A model generated the notes under the pieces. The model saw only the letters and a program-made list of their open reading frames with translations, was not told where the DNA came from and did no database searches. This document shows positions 16,205 through 24,592 of a stretch of DNA of 64,000 nucleotides, piece after piece (position 1 is the stretch's first letter; each line of letters begins with the position of its first letter). Both the position numbers and the translations under genes were made by a program. Location: NCBI GenBank assembly GCA_001314805.1, contig LJSY01000012.1, positions 17,297 through 81,296 on the forward strand. The letters run 5' to 3'. Source of the DNA: Rhodobacteraceae bacterium HLUCCO18. Lineage in GTDB: Bacteria > Pseudomonadota > Alphaproteobacteria > Rhodobacterales > Rhodobacteraceae.

Positions 16205-17464
16205 TCACGCCGCGGCCGGTTGCGGGGCGGGCAACGGCGTGACCGTCAAAAGCGCCATCGCCCCGAGTTTAAGGATGCAGGGCACCAGCGCATAGAGCCA
16301 TGTCAGAAGCTGCAGCGCCTCGGCCGAATTCGCGGCCCCCGCAGCGGCAGAATAGCCCACGGCGTCGAGCGCGGGCAAAAGCAACGCCGCCGCCAGCGCA
16401 AGCGCCGCCTTCTGGACGAAGGCCCAGAGGCCGAACGCCGCGCCCGCCTCCGGCGCGACCTCCTCCATGCGCCGCGCGAAGAGCGCCGGAAGGATCGCGA
16501 AATCCGCGCCCAGCGCCGCGCCCGAGACGAGGCACACGATTGCGAACGCCCCGACGGCCCCGGCCTCCAGCGTCAGGACGACGGAAAAGCTCGCGATGGC
16601 CAGCGCCATAGCCGCCAGCAGCATGGGCCGTTCGCCGAAGCGCGTGGCCAGCCGCGACCAGACCGGGGCCGAGGCCGCCGCCGCGAGGAAGAAAAGGATA
16701 AGAAGCGGGCCTTCCCACCCCTCGGCATCCAGAACGCTGCCGACAAAGAACAGGAAAAGGGTCGAGGACACCGCCACGGGCGCCGCGTTCATCAGGGCGA
16801 TCAGCAGAAGACGCCGCGTCAGGCCATCGGACAGGATGGTCCGGAATCCCGTCGGCGCGTTCTGCGCGCCACGGCCCCATTGGCCTCGCATGAGCAGCAG
16901 CGCCACGAGGCACAGGATCGCGAAAGCGACGGCAAAGCCTGCATAGGGCCGGCCCGTCGCCTCCAGCAGCGTCGGCGCCACGGCCGCGGCGCAGACGCCC
17001 AGCAGCGCCCCCGTCTCGCGCCAGCCGGCAAGTTTCAGGTGCCCCGCCCCGCCCAGCTGGCCCGCCGCCTGCACGCCCTCGGCATACATCGAGATCGTCA
17101 GGAAAGAGAAGGCCGAGAAGAGCCCCGTCATCGTGATCCCGAACCACAGGAGCGGGGCGACGGGCGGCTCCACGGCGAAGAGGCCCAGCATCGACAGCGC
17201 CAGAAGCGCCACGCCGATCCCCACGGCGATCCCGCGCCGGGCCCGCAGCCGCGCCGACAGCCAGCCCAGCAGCGGATCCTGCACCACGTCGATCAGGCGC
17301 AGCGCGAAGAGCACCCCGGCAAGTGCCGTCAGCCCGACACCGTAGGACGACGCGTAATAGGCCGGGGCGTGGATGTAGATCGGCAGACCGGCCGCCGACA
17401 GCATCGCGGCGAACACCGCGTAGCCCGGGAGGCTGACGCGGTCGGACGGGCCGGAGGTCCCCAT
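16205..17464 (-). CDS. MFS transporter (GPH/sugar-cation symporter type) in the RpoE-ChrR linked operon
   Basis: Inner-membrane transporter, 419 residues with about 12 hydrophobic segments. The loop RLIDVVQDPLLGWLSARLRARRG (residues ~55-78) matches the first cytoplasmic loop of glycoside-pentoside-hexuronide symporters (D-P-xx-G). The start lies one base past the stop of the DUF1365 gene, so it is part of the same operon. The transported molecule is unknown. Its place in a sigma-E controlled lipid-modification operon suggests a lipid- or stress-related substrate rather than a sugar, but that is inference. Confidence 0.88.
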   Translation of the reverse strand: MGTSGPSDRVSLPGYAVFAAMLSAAGLPIYIHAPAYYASSYGVGLTALAGVLFALRLIDVVQDPLLGWLSARLRARRGIAVGIGVALLALSMLGLFAVEPPVAPLLWFGITMTGLFSAFSFLTISMYAEGVQAAGQLGGAGHLKLAGWRETGALLGVCAAAVAPTLLEATGRPYAGFAVAFAILCLVALLLMRGQWGRGAQNAPTGFRTILSDGLTRRLLLIALMNAAPVAVSSTLFLFFVGSVLDAEGWEGPLLILFFLAAAASAPVWSRLATRFGERPMLLAAMALAIASFSVVLTLEAGAVGAFAIVCLVSGAALGADFAILPALFARRMEEVAPEAGAAFGLWAFVQKAALALAAALLLPALDAVGYSAAAGAANSAEALQLLTWLYALVPCILKLGAMALLTVTPLPAPQPAAA

Positions 17465-17465
17465 G

Positions 17466-18230
17466 TCAGGAAACCTCGTGTCCGGGCGGCTCGGGCCGGG
17501 CGCGGTAGGGCGCGCCCTTCCACCAAAGCTTCAGCGCCTGCCAGTGGATCAGCGCGAAGACCCGGCGCGCGCCGAAGGGCCGGCGCAGGGCCGCGCGCAG
17601 GATCCCGCCCGTGGTCAAGGGCGCGCGGCGTCCCGTGAGCGTGGCGTAAAGCCCCTCGTTCCCGGTGCCATAGTCGATCCAGACCCCGATGCGGTCCGCG
17701 CGGATATCGAAACGGAACGTGTAGCCCCCTTCGATGGGCTGGAAGGGCGAGACGTGAAAGATCTTCTGCGCGCTCAGCGTATCCTCGCGCGTGAGCGGCC
17801 GGTGATCGTCTTGGGCACAGAGATAGGAATGCCGGTCGCCGAACGTGTTCGACACCTCGGCGATGACCGCGCGGAGCGCGCCGTCGCGGTCATGGGCCAG
17901 CCAGAAGCTGACGGGATTGAACACATGCCCCATGGTGCGCGGCTGCGCGAGCAGCATCAGCTTGCCGTCGGTCACATCTTCGAGGCCATGGGTCTTGAGC
18001 ACCTCGCGCGCCCATTGCGCGCCGCGTCCCTGCTTGGGCTGACCGCCATGGTCCCTGTCCCAAAGCGACAGGAACCCCGCGCGGTTGCGTCCGAAGATCC
18101 ACGGCGCGCGGGGGCGTTCGGTCTCGGCGTCGACCATCACGTAGTCGATGCCGTATTTGAACGCGTTCTCGACCGCGCCCCGGCGTCCGTGAAACGTCTC
18201 GCCTCTGATATGATCGACGCCTGTGCTCAT
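17466..18230 (-). CDS. ufaO: DUF1365 protein, UfaO-like (furan fatty acid synthesis)
   Basis: Protein of 254 residues of the DUF1365 family. Typical features are the N-terminal HGRRGAVENAFKYGIDYVMVD, the central LMLLAQPRTMGHVFNPVSFWLAHD, AEVSNTFGDRHSYL and the KIFHVSPFQPIEGGY stretch. In R. sphaeroides the protein in this position (second gene of the operon divergent from rpoE-chrR) is, as far as I recall, UfaO, needed to insert oxygen when methylated dienoic phospholipid acyl chains become furan fatty acids. The start overlaps the stop of the FAD oxidoreductase gene (ATGA). The reaction here is inferred from family and gene order. Confidence 0.75.
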   Translation of the reverse strand: MSTGVDHIRGETFHGRRGAVENAFKYGIDYVMVDAETERPRAPWIFGRNRAGFLSLWDRDHGGQPKQGRGAQWAREVLKTHGLEDVTDGKLMLLAQPRTMGHVFNPVSFWLAHDRDGALRAVIAEVSNTFGDRHSYLCAQDDHRPLTREDTLSAQKIFHVSPFQPIEGGYTFRFDIRADRIGVWIDYGTGNEGLYATLTGRRAPLTTGGILRAALRRPFGARRVFALIHWQALKLWWKGAPYRARPEPPGHEVS

Positions 18231-19522
18231 GCGGCGACCGAGACCTTCGCATCGCGGGCCGCGATGGCCTCCACCACGTCCATGGCGCTGCCATAGCCAT
18301 CCTCGTGGAAGCCGTTCTTCATCCAGGCCCCGCAGAACCATGTCGCGTTGTCGCCGTTCATCGCTCGAATCGTCCCCTGTGCCGCAAGCGCGGCCAGATC
18401 GTAGACCGGGTGGCGGAAGGTGGTCACATCATAGATCAGTCGCTCATCGATGGGCGCGCGTGAGTTCAGCGTCACGAAAAGCGGGTCGCTCTCGGGGATC
18501 GGCTGCAGGCAGTTCATCCAGTAGGTCAGGTCGATGGGCCCGCCTTGGCGATCCTGCCGCTCGGTGTAGTTCCAGCTCGACCACGTGATCCGGCGCTTGG
18601 GCATCGCGGAGGCGTCGGCATGCAGCACCGCCTCGTTGGGCTGGTAGCGCACGGCGCCCAGCGCGGCGGTTTCCGCCGGCGTCGGATCGGCCAGCAGGCG
18701 CAGCGTGTCGTCGGAATGGGTCGCGAAGACGACCTCGTCGAAGGGCTCGGGATGACCTTCGCGGATCACCTCCACCCCGCCGGGCGTGCGCCGCACGGCG
18801 TCGATGGGCGCGGCGAGGCGGATATCCACGCCGCGGCGCCGCATCGCCATTTCCAGACGCGTCACGTATTCGATGGACCCGCCCTGCACCGTCCACCACT
18901 GGTGCTGTCCGCTGGCCTGCATCAGGTGATGGTTGCGGAAGAACCGGACCAGCGCCTGCGCCGGGAAATCCATGATCTCCTCCTTGGGGGTGGACCAGAT
19001 CGCGCCGGAGATCGGCGTGAGGTAATAGTCGCGGAACCACGACCCCATCCCGAGATCGTCCATGAAATCGCCCAGCGTGATCGTACTGTCGGTCGCCAGA
19101 CGTTCGGCCGCGCCGTTGAACTTGACCAGATCGCGCAGCATCCGAAGGAATCCGGGGCGCGCGAGGTTGCGTTTCTGCGCGAAAAGCGCGGCCGGACTGC
19201 GCAGCCCATACTCGATGCGCCCGTTATCGACGGAGGCCGCAAAGCTCATGTCCGATTTCGCAACGGGAACGTCCAGCTCGGCGAAAAGTTTCGTCAGATG
19301 CGGGTAGTTCACGTGGTTGAACACGATGAACCCGGTATCTACCGGCTGGTCCCCGTGCTTGCCGGCGACGATGGTGCGCGCATGCCCGCCAAGACGCGGC
19401 TCGGCCTCGAACAGGGTGACGGCATGGGCGGTGGACAGGTGATAGGCGGCCGCCATCCCCGAAATCCCTGCTCCGATTACGGCAATGCGGCGCGGCGCGG
19501 CGGCCGAAGTTTCAAATGGCAC
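18227..19522 (-). CDS. ufaD: FAD-dependent oxidoreductase, UfaD-like fatty acyl desaturase
   Basis: Flavoprotein of 431 residues, amine-oxidase/desaturase type. The FAD dinucleotide motif is VIGAGISGMAAAYHLS (~15-30), followed by LFEAEPRLGGHARTI and the C-terminal FAD-contact region WFCGAWMKNGFHEDGYGSAM. It is the first gene of the operon read away from rpoE. The orthologous position in R. sphaeroides encodes UfaD, a desaturase acting on an 11-methyl octadecenoyl chain in phospholipids on the way to furan fatty acids, which scavenge reactive oxygen. An ECF-type promoter lies 41 bases upstream (19563-19591). Substrate assignment is by gene order and family, not proof. Confidence 0.8.
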   Translation of the reverse strand: MPFETSAAAPRRIAVIGAGISGMAAAYHLSTAHAVTLFEAEPRLGGHARTIVAGKHGDQPVDTGFIVFNHVNYPHLTKLFAELDVPVAKSDMSFAASVDNGRIEYGLRSPAALFAQKRNLARPGFLRMLRDLVKFNGAAERLATDSTITLGDFMDDLGMGSWFRDYYLTPISGAIWSTPKEEIMDFPAQALVRFFRNHHLMQASGQHQWWTVQGGSIEYVTRLEMAMRRRGVDIRLAAPIDAVRRTPGGVEVIREGHPEPFDEVVFATHSDDTLRLLADPTPAETAALGAVRYQPNEAVLHADASAMPKRRITWSSWNYTERQDRQGGPIDLTYWMNCLQPIPESDPLFVTLNSRAPIDERLIYDVTTFRHPVYDLAALAAQGTIRAMNGDNATWFCGAWMKNGFHEDGYGSAMDVVEAIAARDAKVSVAA

Positions 19523-19562
19523 TATGGTCTTCCTCGGGCGTCGTTATCGTTCTGTTTGACAG

Positions 19563-19591
19563 GTTTACGCGCGGCAAGCCCCGCCAGATCA
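19563..19591 (-). promoter_or_regulatory. RpoE (ECF sigma-E) type promoter of the ufaD operon
   Basis: On the minus strand: TGATCT (19591-19586), 18-base spacer, TAAAC (19567-19563). This fits the R. sphaeroides RpoE-type pattern TGATCY-N18-TAARA. The predicted start of transcription is ~33 bases before the ATG at 19522. It is back to back with the rpoE promoter. Confidence 0.75.
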
Positions 19592-19604
19592 AAGAAATAG
19601 TTTT

Positions 19605-19633
19605 TGATCCAGACTTACGGAATCCGCGTAAGA
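19605..19633 (+). promoter_or_regulatory. RpoE autoregulatory promoter of rpoE-chrR
   Basis: TGATCC (19605-19610), 18-base spacer, TAAGA (19629-19633), an excellent match to the sigma-E promoter pattern of R. sphaeroides rpoE P1. The two -35 boxes of the divergent promoters are 13 bases apart. The predicted leader to the GTG start is ~100 bases. Confidence 0.82.
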
Positions 19634-19740
19634 GCAATATGTTGATGTTCAACGACCACGCTGAACAGGTGGCCGCGGCCGGTGGCTTTGTCCCGATTTC
19701 GCTCGGGCCTAGGCCCTGTCGTGCGGCACATGATGGCACT

Positions 19741-20289
19741 GTGACACCAACGGAAAAGACCGAACTGCATTGGGTCGCCTGCGTGACGGCGATCGCGAAG
19801 GATGGAGACAAGGCGTCTTTCGCCCGTCTCTTCCGTCACTTCGCGCCCAGGGTAAAGGCATTTCTGATCAAGTCGGGTGCCGACGAAAGCCTGGCGGAGG
19901 AATGCATGCAGGACGTCATGGCGACGATCTGGCAGAAGGCGCATCTTTACGACGCGTCGCGCGCCTCGGTCGCGACGTGGATCTTCACCATCGCCCGGAA
20001 CAGGAAGATCGACCTCCTGCGCCGCTACGCGCGTCCCGAACCGGAAGCTCTTCCCTGGGGCCCGGAGGGGGAGCCCGACCAGGCCGATGTCATGGCATTG
20101 CAGCAGGATATAGAACGGCTGGCGGCCGCGATCCGCCAGCTTCCCGAAAAACAGCGCATCCTCATCGAGAGGGCGTATTTCGGCGAACTGACCCATAGCG
20201 AAATCGCGGCCGAAACCGGATTGCCCCTTGGCACGATCAAATCCCGGATTAGGTTGGCTTTGGAACGGTTGCGCCACGCAATGAATTGA
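19741..20289 (+). CDS. rpoE: ECF RNA polymerase sigma factor RpoE (ChrR-regulated, singlet-oxygen type)
   Basis: Sigma factor of the ECF11-like group, 182 residues. Region 2 (~25-95) has FARLFRHFAPRVKAFLIKSG and YDASRASVATWIFTIARNRKIDLLRR; region 4 (~130-180) has LPEKQRILIERAYFGELTHSEIAAETGLPLGTIKSRIRLALERLR, a helix-turn-helix reading the -35. I chose GTG at 19741 because it matches where R. sphaeroides RpoE starts; an in-frame ATG at 19639 would make a leaderless, non-conserved 34-residue extension. The next gene chrR begins five bases past the stop. RpoE is held inactive by ChrR until singlet oxygen or organic hydroperoxides appear, then transcribes itself and the opposite operon. Confidence 0.95.
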   Translation: MTPTEKTELHWVACVTAIAKDGDKASFARLFRHFAPRVKAFLIKSGADESLAEECMQDVMATIWQKAHLYDASRASVATWIFTIARNRKIDLLRRYARPEPEALPWGPEGEPDQADVMALQQDIERLAAAIRQLPEKQRILIERAYFGELTHSEIAAETGLPLGTIKSRIRLALERLRHAMN

Positions 20290-20294
20290 ATGGT

Positions 20295-20939
20295 ATGAAC
20301 GGAATCAAGCATCATATCTCCGACGACCTCCTCATGGGGTATGCCGCAGGCGCGCTTCCGCAGGCCTTCGACCTCGTGGTCGCGACCCACGTATCTCTCA
20401 GCGACGACGCGCGCGCCCGGTTAGCCGGCTTCGAAGAGCTTGGCGGCGTGGTGCTCTCCGACATGGAAGAGGCCGACCTCGCCGAGGACAGCCTCGAACG
20501 GACACTGGCCCGCATCGCCGGAACGCCCGTTCGCGAAAAGCGGGTGGAGCCTTCGCGGGGCATCTTCCCCGAACCGCTGCGCAAGATCGTGGGCGGCGAC
20601 GAGGACGCCGTGAAATGGCGCAGCCTCGGCACTGGCGCCAGGCAAAGCCTGCTGCACATCGAAGACGGCGTAAGCGCGCGTCTGCTCTACATCCCCGCCG
20701 GACAGGCCATGCCGGAACACGGTCACCGGGGGATGGAACTGACGCTCGTCCTCAAGGGCGCCTATCGCGACGAGACCGACCGTTTCGCCCGTGGCGACGT
20801 GGAATTCGCCGACGAGGACATGGACCATACCCCGATCGCCGAGGACGGCGAGGACTGTATCTGCCTCGTGGCAACGGATCAGCGTCTGCGCTTCAAGGGG
20901 TTGCTGCCGCGCATCGCGCAACCCTTCATAGGCATCTGA
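20295..20939 (+). CDS. chrR: anti-sigma factor ChrR (variant lacking the zinc cysteines of the anti-sigma domain)
   Basis: Anti-sigma factor of 214 residues that binds RpoE. The N-terminal anti-sigma domain (1-~85) aligns without gaps to R. sphaeroides ChrR (offset +1): His7 and His32 match its His6 and His31 ligands, but the two cysteine ligands (35 and 38 there) are Ser36 and Ala39 here ([12 protein letters not shown]). The C-terminal cupin (~95-200) keeps its metal ligands His142, His144, Glu148 and His178 and the CxC pair Cys188/Cys190 ([10 protein letters not shown]). Start: ATG at 20295; a TTG at 20286 would overlap the rpoE stop. How this ChrR folds without the zinc cysteines is the open question. 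Confidence 0.95.
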   Translation: MNGIKHHISDDLLMGYAAGALPQAFDLVVATHVSLSDDARARLAGFEELGGVVLSDMEEADLAEDSLERTLARIAGTPVREKRVEPSRGIFPEPLRKIVGGDEDAVKWRSLGTGARQSLLHIEDGVSARLLYIPAGQAMPEHGHRGMELTLVLKGAYRDETDRFARGDVEFADEDMDHTPIAEDGEDCICLVATDQRLRFKGLLPRIAQPFIGI

Positions 20940-20981
20940 CAGGCGTCCGCCGGAAACCGACGCCGCCTTGCCCGCTTCTGT

Positions 20982-21009
20982 CGCCCGCCATCCACTGTCG
21001 GGCGTTTTT
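20982..21009 (+). terminator. rho-independent terminator of rpoE-chrR
   Basis: CGCCCG (20982-20987) pairs with CGGGCG (20999-21004), followed by TTTTT. It lies 43 bases after the chrR stop and before kbl. Confidence 0.7.
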
Positions 21010-21045
21010 GCGTTTATACTGTCCCGGAAAGAAGGGAGAGGCGCA

Positions 21046-22241
<1,196 letters not shown>

Positions 22242-22245
<4 letters not shown>

Positions 22246-23279
22246 CCAACGAGATGCGCGCGCTGGTGAAGGCCGCCCCGACCACGGGCCTTCAGATGCA
22301 GACCCGCCCCGTGCCCGAGATCGGCGCTGACGACGTGCTGATCCGTGTCAACAAGACCGGCATCTGCGGAACCGACATCCACATCTGGCAATGGGACGAC
22401 TGGGCCGCGCGCACCGTCCCCGTCCCCCTCGTGACCGGCCACGAATTCGCCGGCGAGATCGTCGAGATCGGCCGCAATGTAGAGGGCCTTTCCCTCGGTC
22501 AGCGCTGCTCGGGCGAGGGGCACCTGATCGGCAGGACCTCCCGCCAAAGCCGTGCGGGCAAGTTCCACCTCGATCCCGAGACGCGGGGCATCGGCGTGAA
22601 CGAACAGGGCGCCTTCGCCGAGTACCTGCGCCTGCCCGCGTTCAACGTGGTGCCCCTGCCCGACAGTATCGACGACGAGATCGGCGCGATCCTCGACCCG
22701 CTCGGCAACGCCGTGCACACCGCGCTCAGCTTCGACTTGCTGGGCGAGGACGTCCTGATCACGGGCGCCGGTCCCATCGGGATCATGGCCGCCGCCGTCG
22801 CGCGCCATGCGGGTGCCCGCAATGTCGTCATCACGGATGTGAACCCCGACCGCCTGCGGCTTGCCGGTCAGGTCGCGGATGTGCGCCCGGTGAATGTCGT
22901 GGAAGAAGACCTGCGTGACGTGGTGGCCGAACTTGGCATGAAACAGGGCTTCGACGTGGGGCTGGAAATGTCCGGCAACCAGGCCGCGCTCGACCAGATG
23001 GTCGAACATCTCGTCATGGGCGGTCGCATCGCGCTCCTTGGCATTCCGCCCGGGAAAAGCCCCGTCGACTGGTCGCGCATCGTCTTCAAGGCGATCACCA
23101 TCAAGGGCGTCTACGGCCGCGAGATCTTCGAGACCTGGTACAAGATGATCGCCATGCTCGAGAACGGTCTCGACGTGCGTCGCGTCATCACCCACCGCTT
23201 CACCGCCAGCGACTACGAGGCAGGCTTCGCCGCGATGTTGTCGGGAAAGTCGGGCAAGGTCGTGCTGGACTGGACCTGA
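22242..23279 (+). CDS. tdh: L-threonine 3-dehydrogenase
   Basis: Zinc-dependent medium-chain dehydrogenase of 345 residues that oxidises threonine to 2-amino-3-oxobutyrate with NAD. The catalytic zinc site is present: [10 protein letters not shown] with Cys and GHEFAGE with His and Glu. NAD-binding [25 protein letters not shown] is near residue 170. Odd point: the structural-zinc lobe that in E. coli holds four cysteines (GHITCGHCRNCRGG region) reads [19 protein letters not shown] here and has none. That change is, to my recollection, common in alphaproteobacterial Tdh. The gene overlaps kbl by four bases. Confidence 0.96.
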
Positions 23280-23351
23280 AGCGGCGAAATGCCCTTCGAC
23301 CCGCCCGCCATCCTCCGCTAGGCTCGCGCCGCATCCACACCGGAGGTCCCG

Positions 23352-23561
23352 ATGTCCCGCTTCGGCCCGACACGCGGAGAGTTGAAACTGCGGCTCGCCA
23401 TCAGCCTTCTCGGCCTCGGCCTGCTGACCGGCGCCTATGCCTTCAACGGCATCGGCGGCATCGCGTCGCTGGAGATCGGGATCATCGGCGCGGCGTTTTT
23501 CGGCGGATCGGCGATCTGGTCGGCCCGCCGCCTCTGGCAAACGAAGGAAACGGACACATGA
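23352..23561 (+). CDS. small two-helix membrane protein (69 aa)
   Basis: Not recognised. It has 69 residues: a basic N-terminus (MSRFGPTRGELKLR), two hydrophobic segments (~15-31 and ~38-55) and a polar tail (ARRLWQTKETDT). GGAGGTCCCG precedes the ATG. Its stop overlaps the start of the next small gene as ATGA, so they are translated together. Probably an inner-membrane protein, function unknown. Confidence 0.7.
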   Translation: MSRFGPTRGELKLRLAISLLGLGLLTGAYAFNGIGGIASLEIGIIGAAFFGGSAIWSARRLWQTKETDT

Positions 23562-23788
23562 GCGGCGCAACCATCATCCAACTCACCCTATTCGCGCTGG
23601 TTTTCCTGGCCTGGGTCTGGCTTCTGGTCCGGACGATCACGCTTCTGCAATCGCGCGGCGGCGTCGGCGAGGAAATCGGCCGCTGGTTCCGCAGCCCCGA
23701 GGATCGCCGCGACCGCAACACGCTGCTGTTCCTGACCTTCGTGCTGGCCGCGATGCTGTTCATGCAGATCGTCCTGCCGCCCGTCTGA
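23558..23788 (+). CDS. small membrane protein (76 aa)
   Basis: Not recognised. It has 76 residues with an N-terminal hydrophobic helix (~5-28), a polar central loop rich in Arg (SRGGVGEEIGRWFRSPEDRRDR) and a C-terminal hydrophobic helix (~55-74). It overlaps the preceding 69-aa gene by four bases. The pairing suggests a two-protein membrane unit; no family is apparent. The RluA-type gene begins 39 bases later and may be co-transcribed. Confidence 0.7.
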   Translation: MSGATIIQLTLFALVFLAWVWLLVRTITLLQSRGGVGEEIGRWFRSPEDRRDRNTLLFLTFVLAAMLFMQIVLPPV

Positions 23789-23827
23789 CCCCTTTCGCTC
23801 CACGCGCCGCCCGTCTAGACCGCGCGG

Positions 23828-24478
23828 ATGGAGCGTCTCGACTACCGCCCCCCGGACACGCCGCTGTCGGTGATCCACGCCGACCACGAGATCGTGCTGG
23901 TCGACAAGCCCGCCGGCCTTCTGTCGGTTCCGGGCAAGGGGGAGCATCTGGCCGATTGCCTGCTGGCCCGCGTTCAGGCGGCCTTTCCCGAGGCGCTTCT
24001 CGTCCACCGGCTCGACATGGACACCTCCGGCGTGATGGTCTTCGCGCTCACGCCCTCGGCCCAGCGCCATCTCGGCCTCCAATTCGAACGCCGCCACGTG
24101 AAAAAGACCTACCACGCCCGCGTCTGGGGCGAGATGGCGGAAAAGACCGGCACGGTCGACCTGCCGCTCATTGTCGACTGGCCCAACCGGCCGCTGCAAC
24201 ACGTGAACTTCGAGACGGGGAAACCCGCGAAAACCGACTGGCGCGTGGTCCGGATCGAGGATGGCACCACCCGCGTGCGGCTCTACCCGTTCACGGGCCG
24301 TTCGCACCAGCTCCGCGTGCACATGAAGGAGATCGGCCACCCGATCCTGGGCGATCCTTTCTACGCGACAGGACCGGCCCGCGACTTCCAGCGCCTGATG
24401 CTGCACGCCGAAAGCCTCAAGCTGCGTCACCCGGACGGCGGCAAGGGCATGCTCTTCCGCGCGCCGGTCCCCTTCTGA
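23828..24478 (+). CDS. RluA-family pseudouridine synthase
   Basis: Predicted RNA pseudouridine synthase of 216 residues, short because it lacks an N-terminal S4 domain. The catalytic motif HRLDMDTSGVMVFAL has the nucleophile Asp in the HRLD-x2-TSG signature. Other family stretches are [15 protein letters not shown] near the N-terminus and LYPFTGRSHQLRVHMKEIGHPILGDPFY in the C-terminal half. The lack of an S4 domain resembles RluA (23S/tRNA 746/32) more than RluC or RluD, but the target RNA cannot be decided. An intergenic repeat begins at its stop codon. Confidence 0.88.
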   Translation: MERLDYRPPDTPLSVIHADHEIVLVDKPAGLLSVPGKGEHLADCLLARVQAAFPEALLVHRLDMDTSGVMVFALTPSAQRHLGLQFERRHVKKTYHARVWGEMAEKTGTVDLPLIVDWPNRPLQHVNFETGKPAKTDWRVVRIEDGTTRVRLYPFTGRSHQLRVHMKEIGHPILGDPFYATGPARDFQRLMLHAESLKLRHPDGGKGMLFRAPVPF

Positions 24479-24544
24479 CCCGCTCCTTCATCCTGGCGAA
24501 AAACTCCGGGGGGCCCGGAACGGGCATGCGGGGGCAGAGCCCCC
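24476..24544. repeat. intergenic repeat, copy 2
   Basis: A ~69-base element beginning at the stop of the RluA-type gene: TGACCCGCTCC, TTCATCCTGGC, AAAAACTCCGGGGG, then a hairpin GGGGGCAGAGCCCCC. It aligns with copy 1 (14959-15026) over its full length. It too lies between convergent genes. Confidence 0.7.
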
Positions 24545-24592
24545 GCGCGCGCGACGGAGCGGCTCCCGAAGGGGGCCCGACGACGCGCGCAC

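Noticed and set aside
19516..19740. N-terminal extension of RpoE from 19516 or 19639
   Set aside because: It spans the promoter region and does not match the N-terminus of known ChrR-regulated RpoE proteins; GTG at 19741 does.
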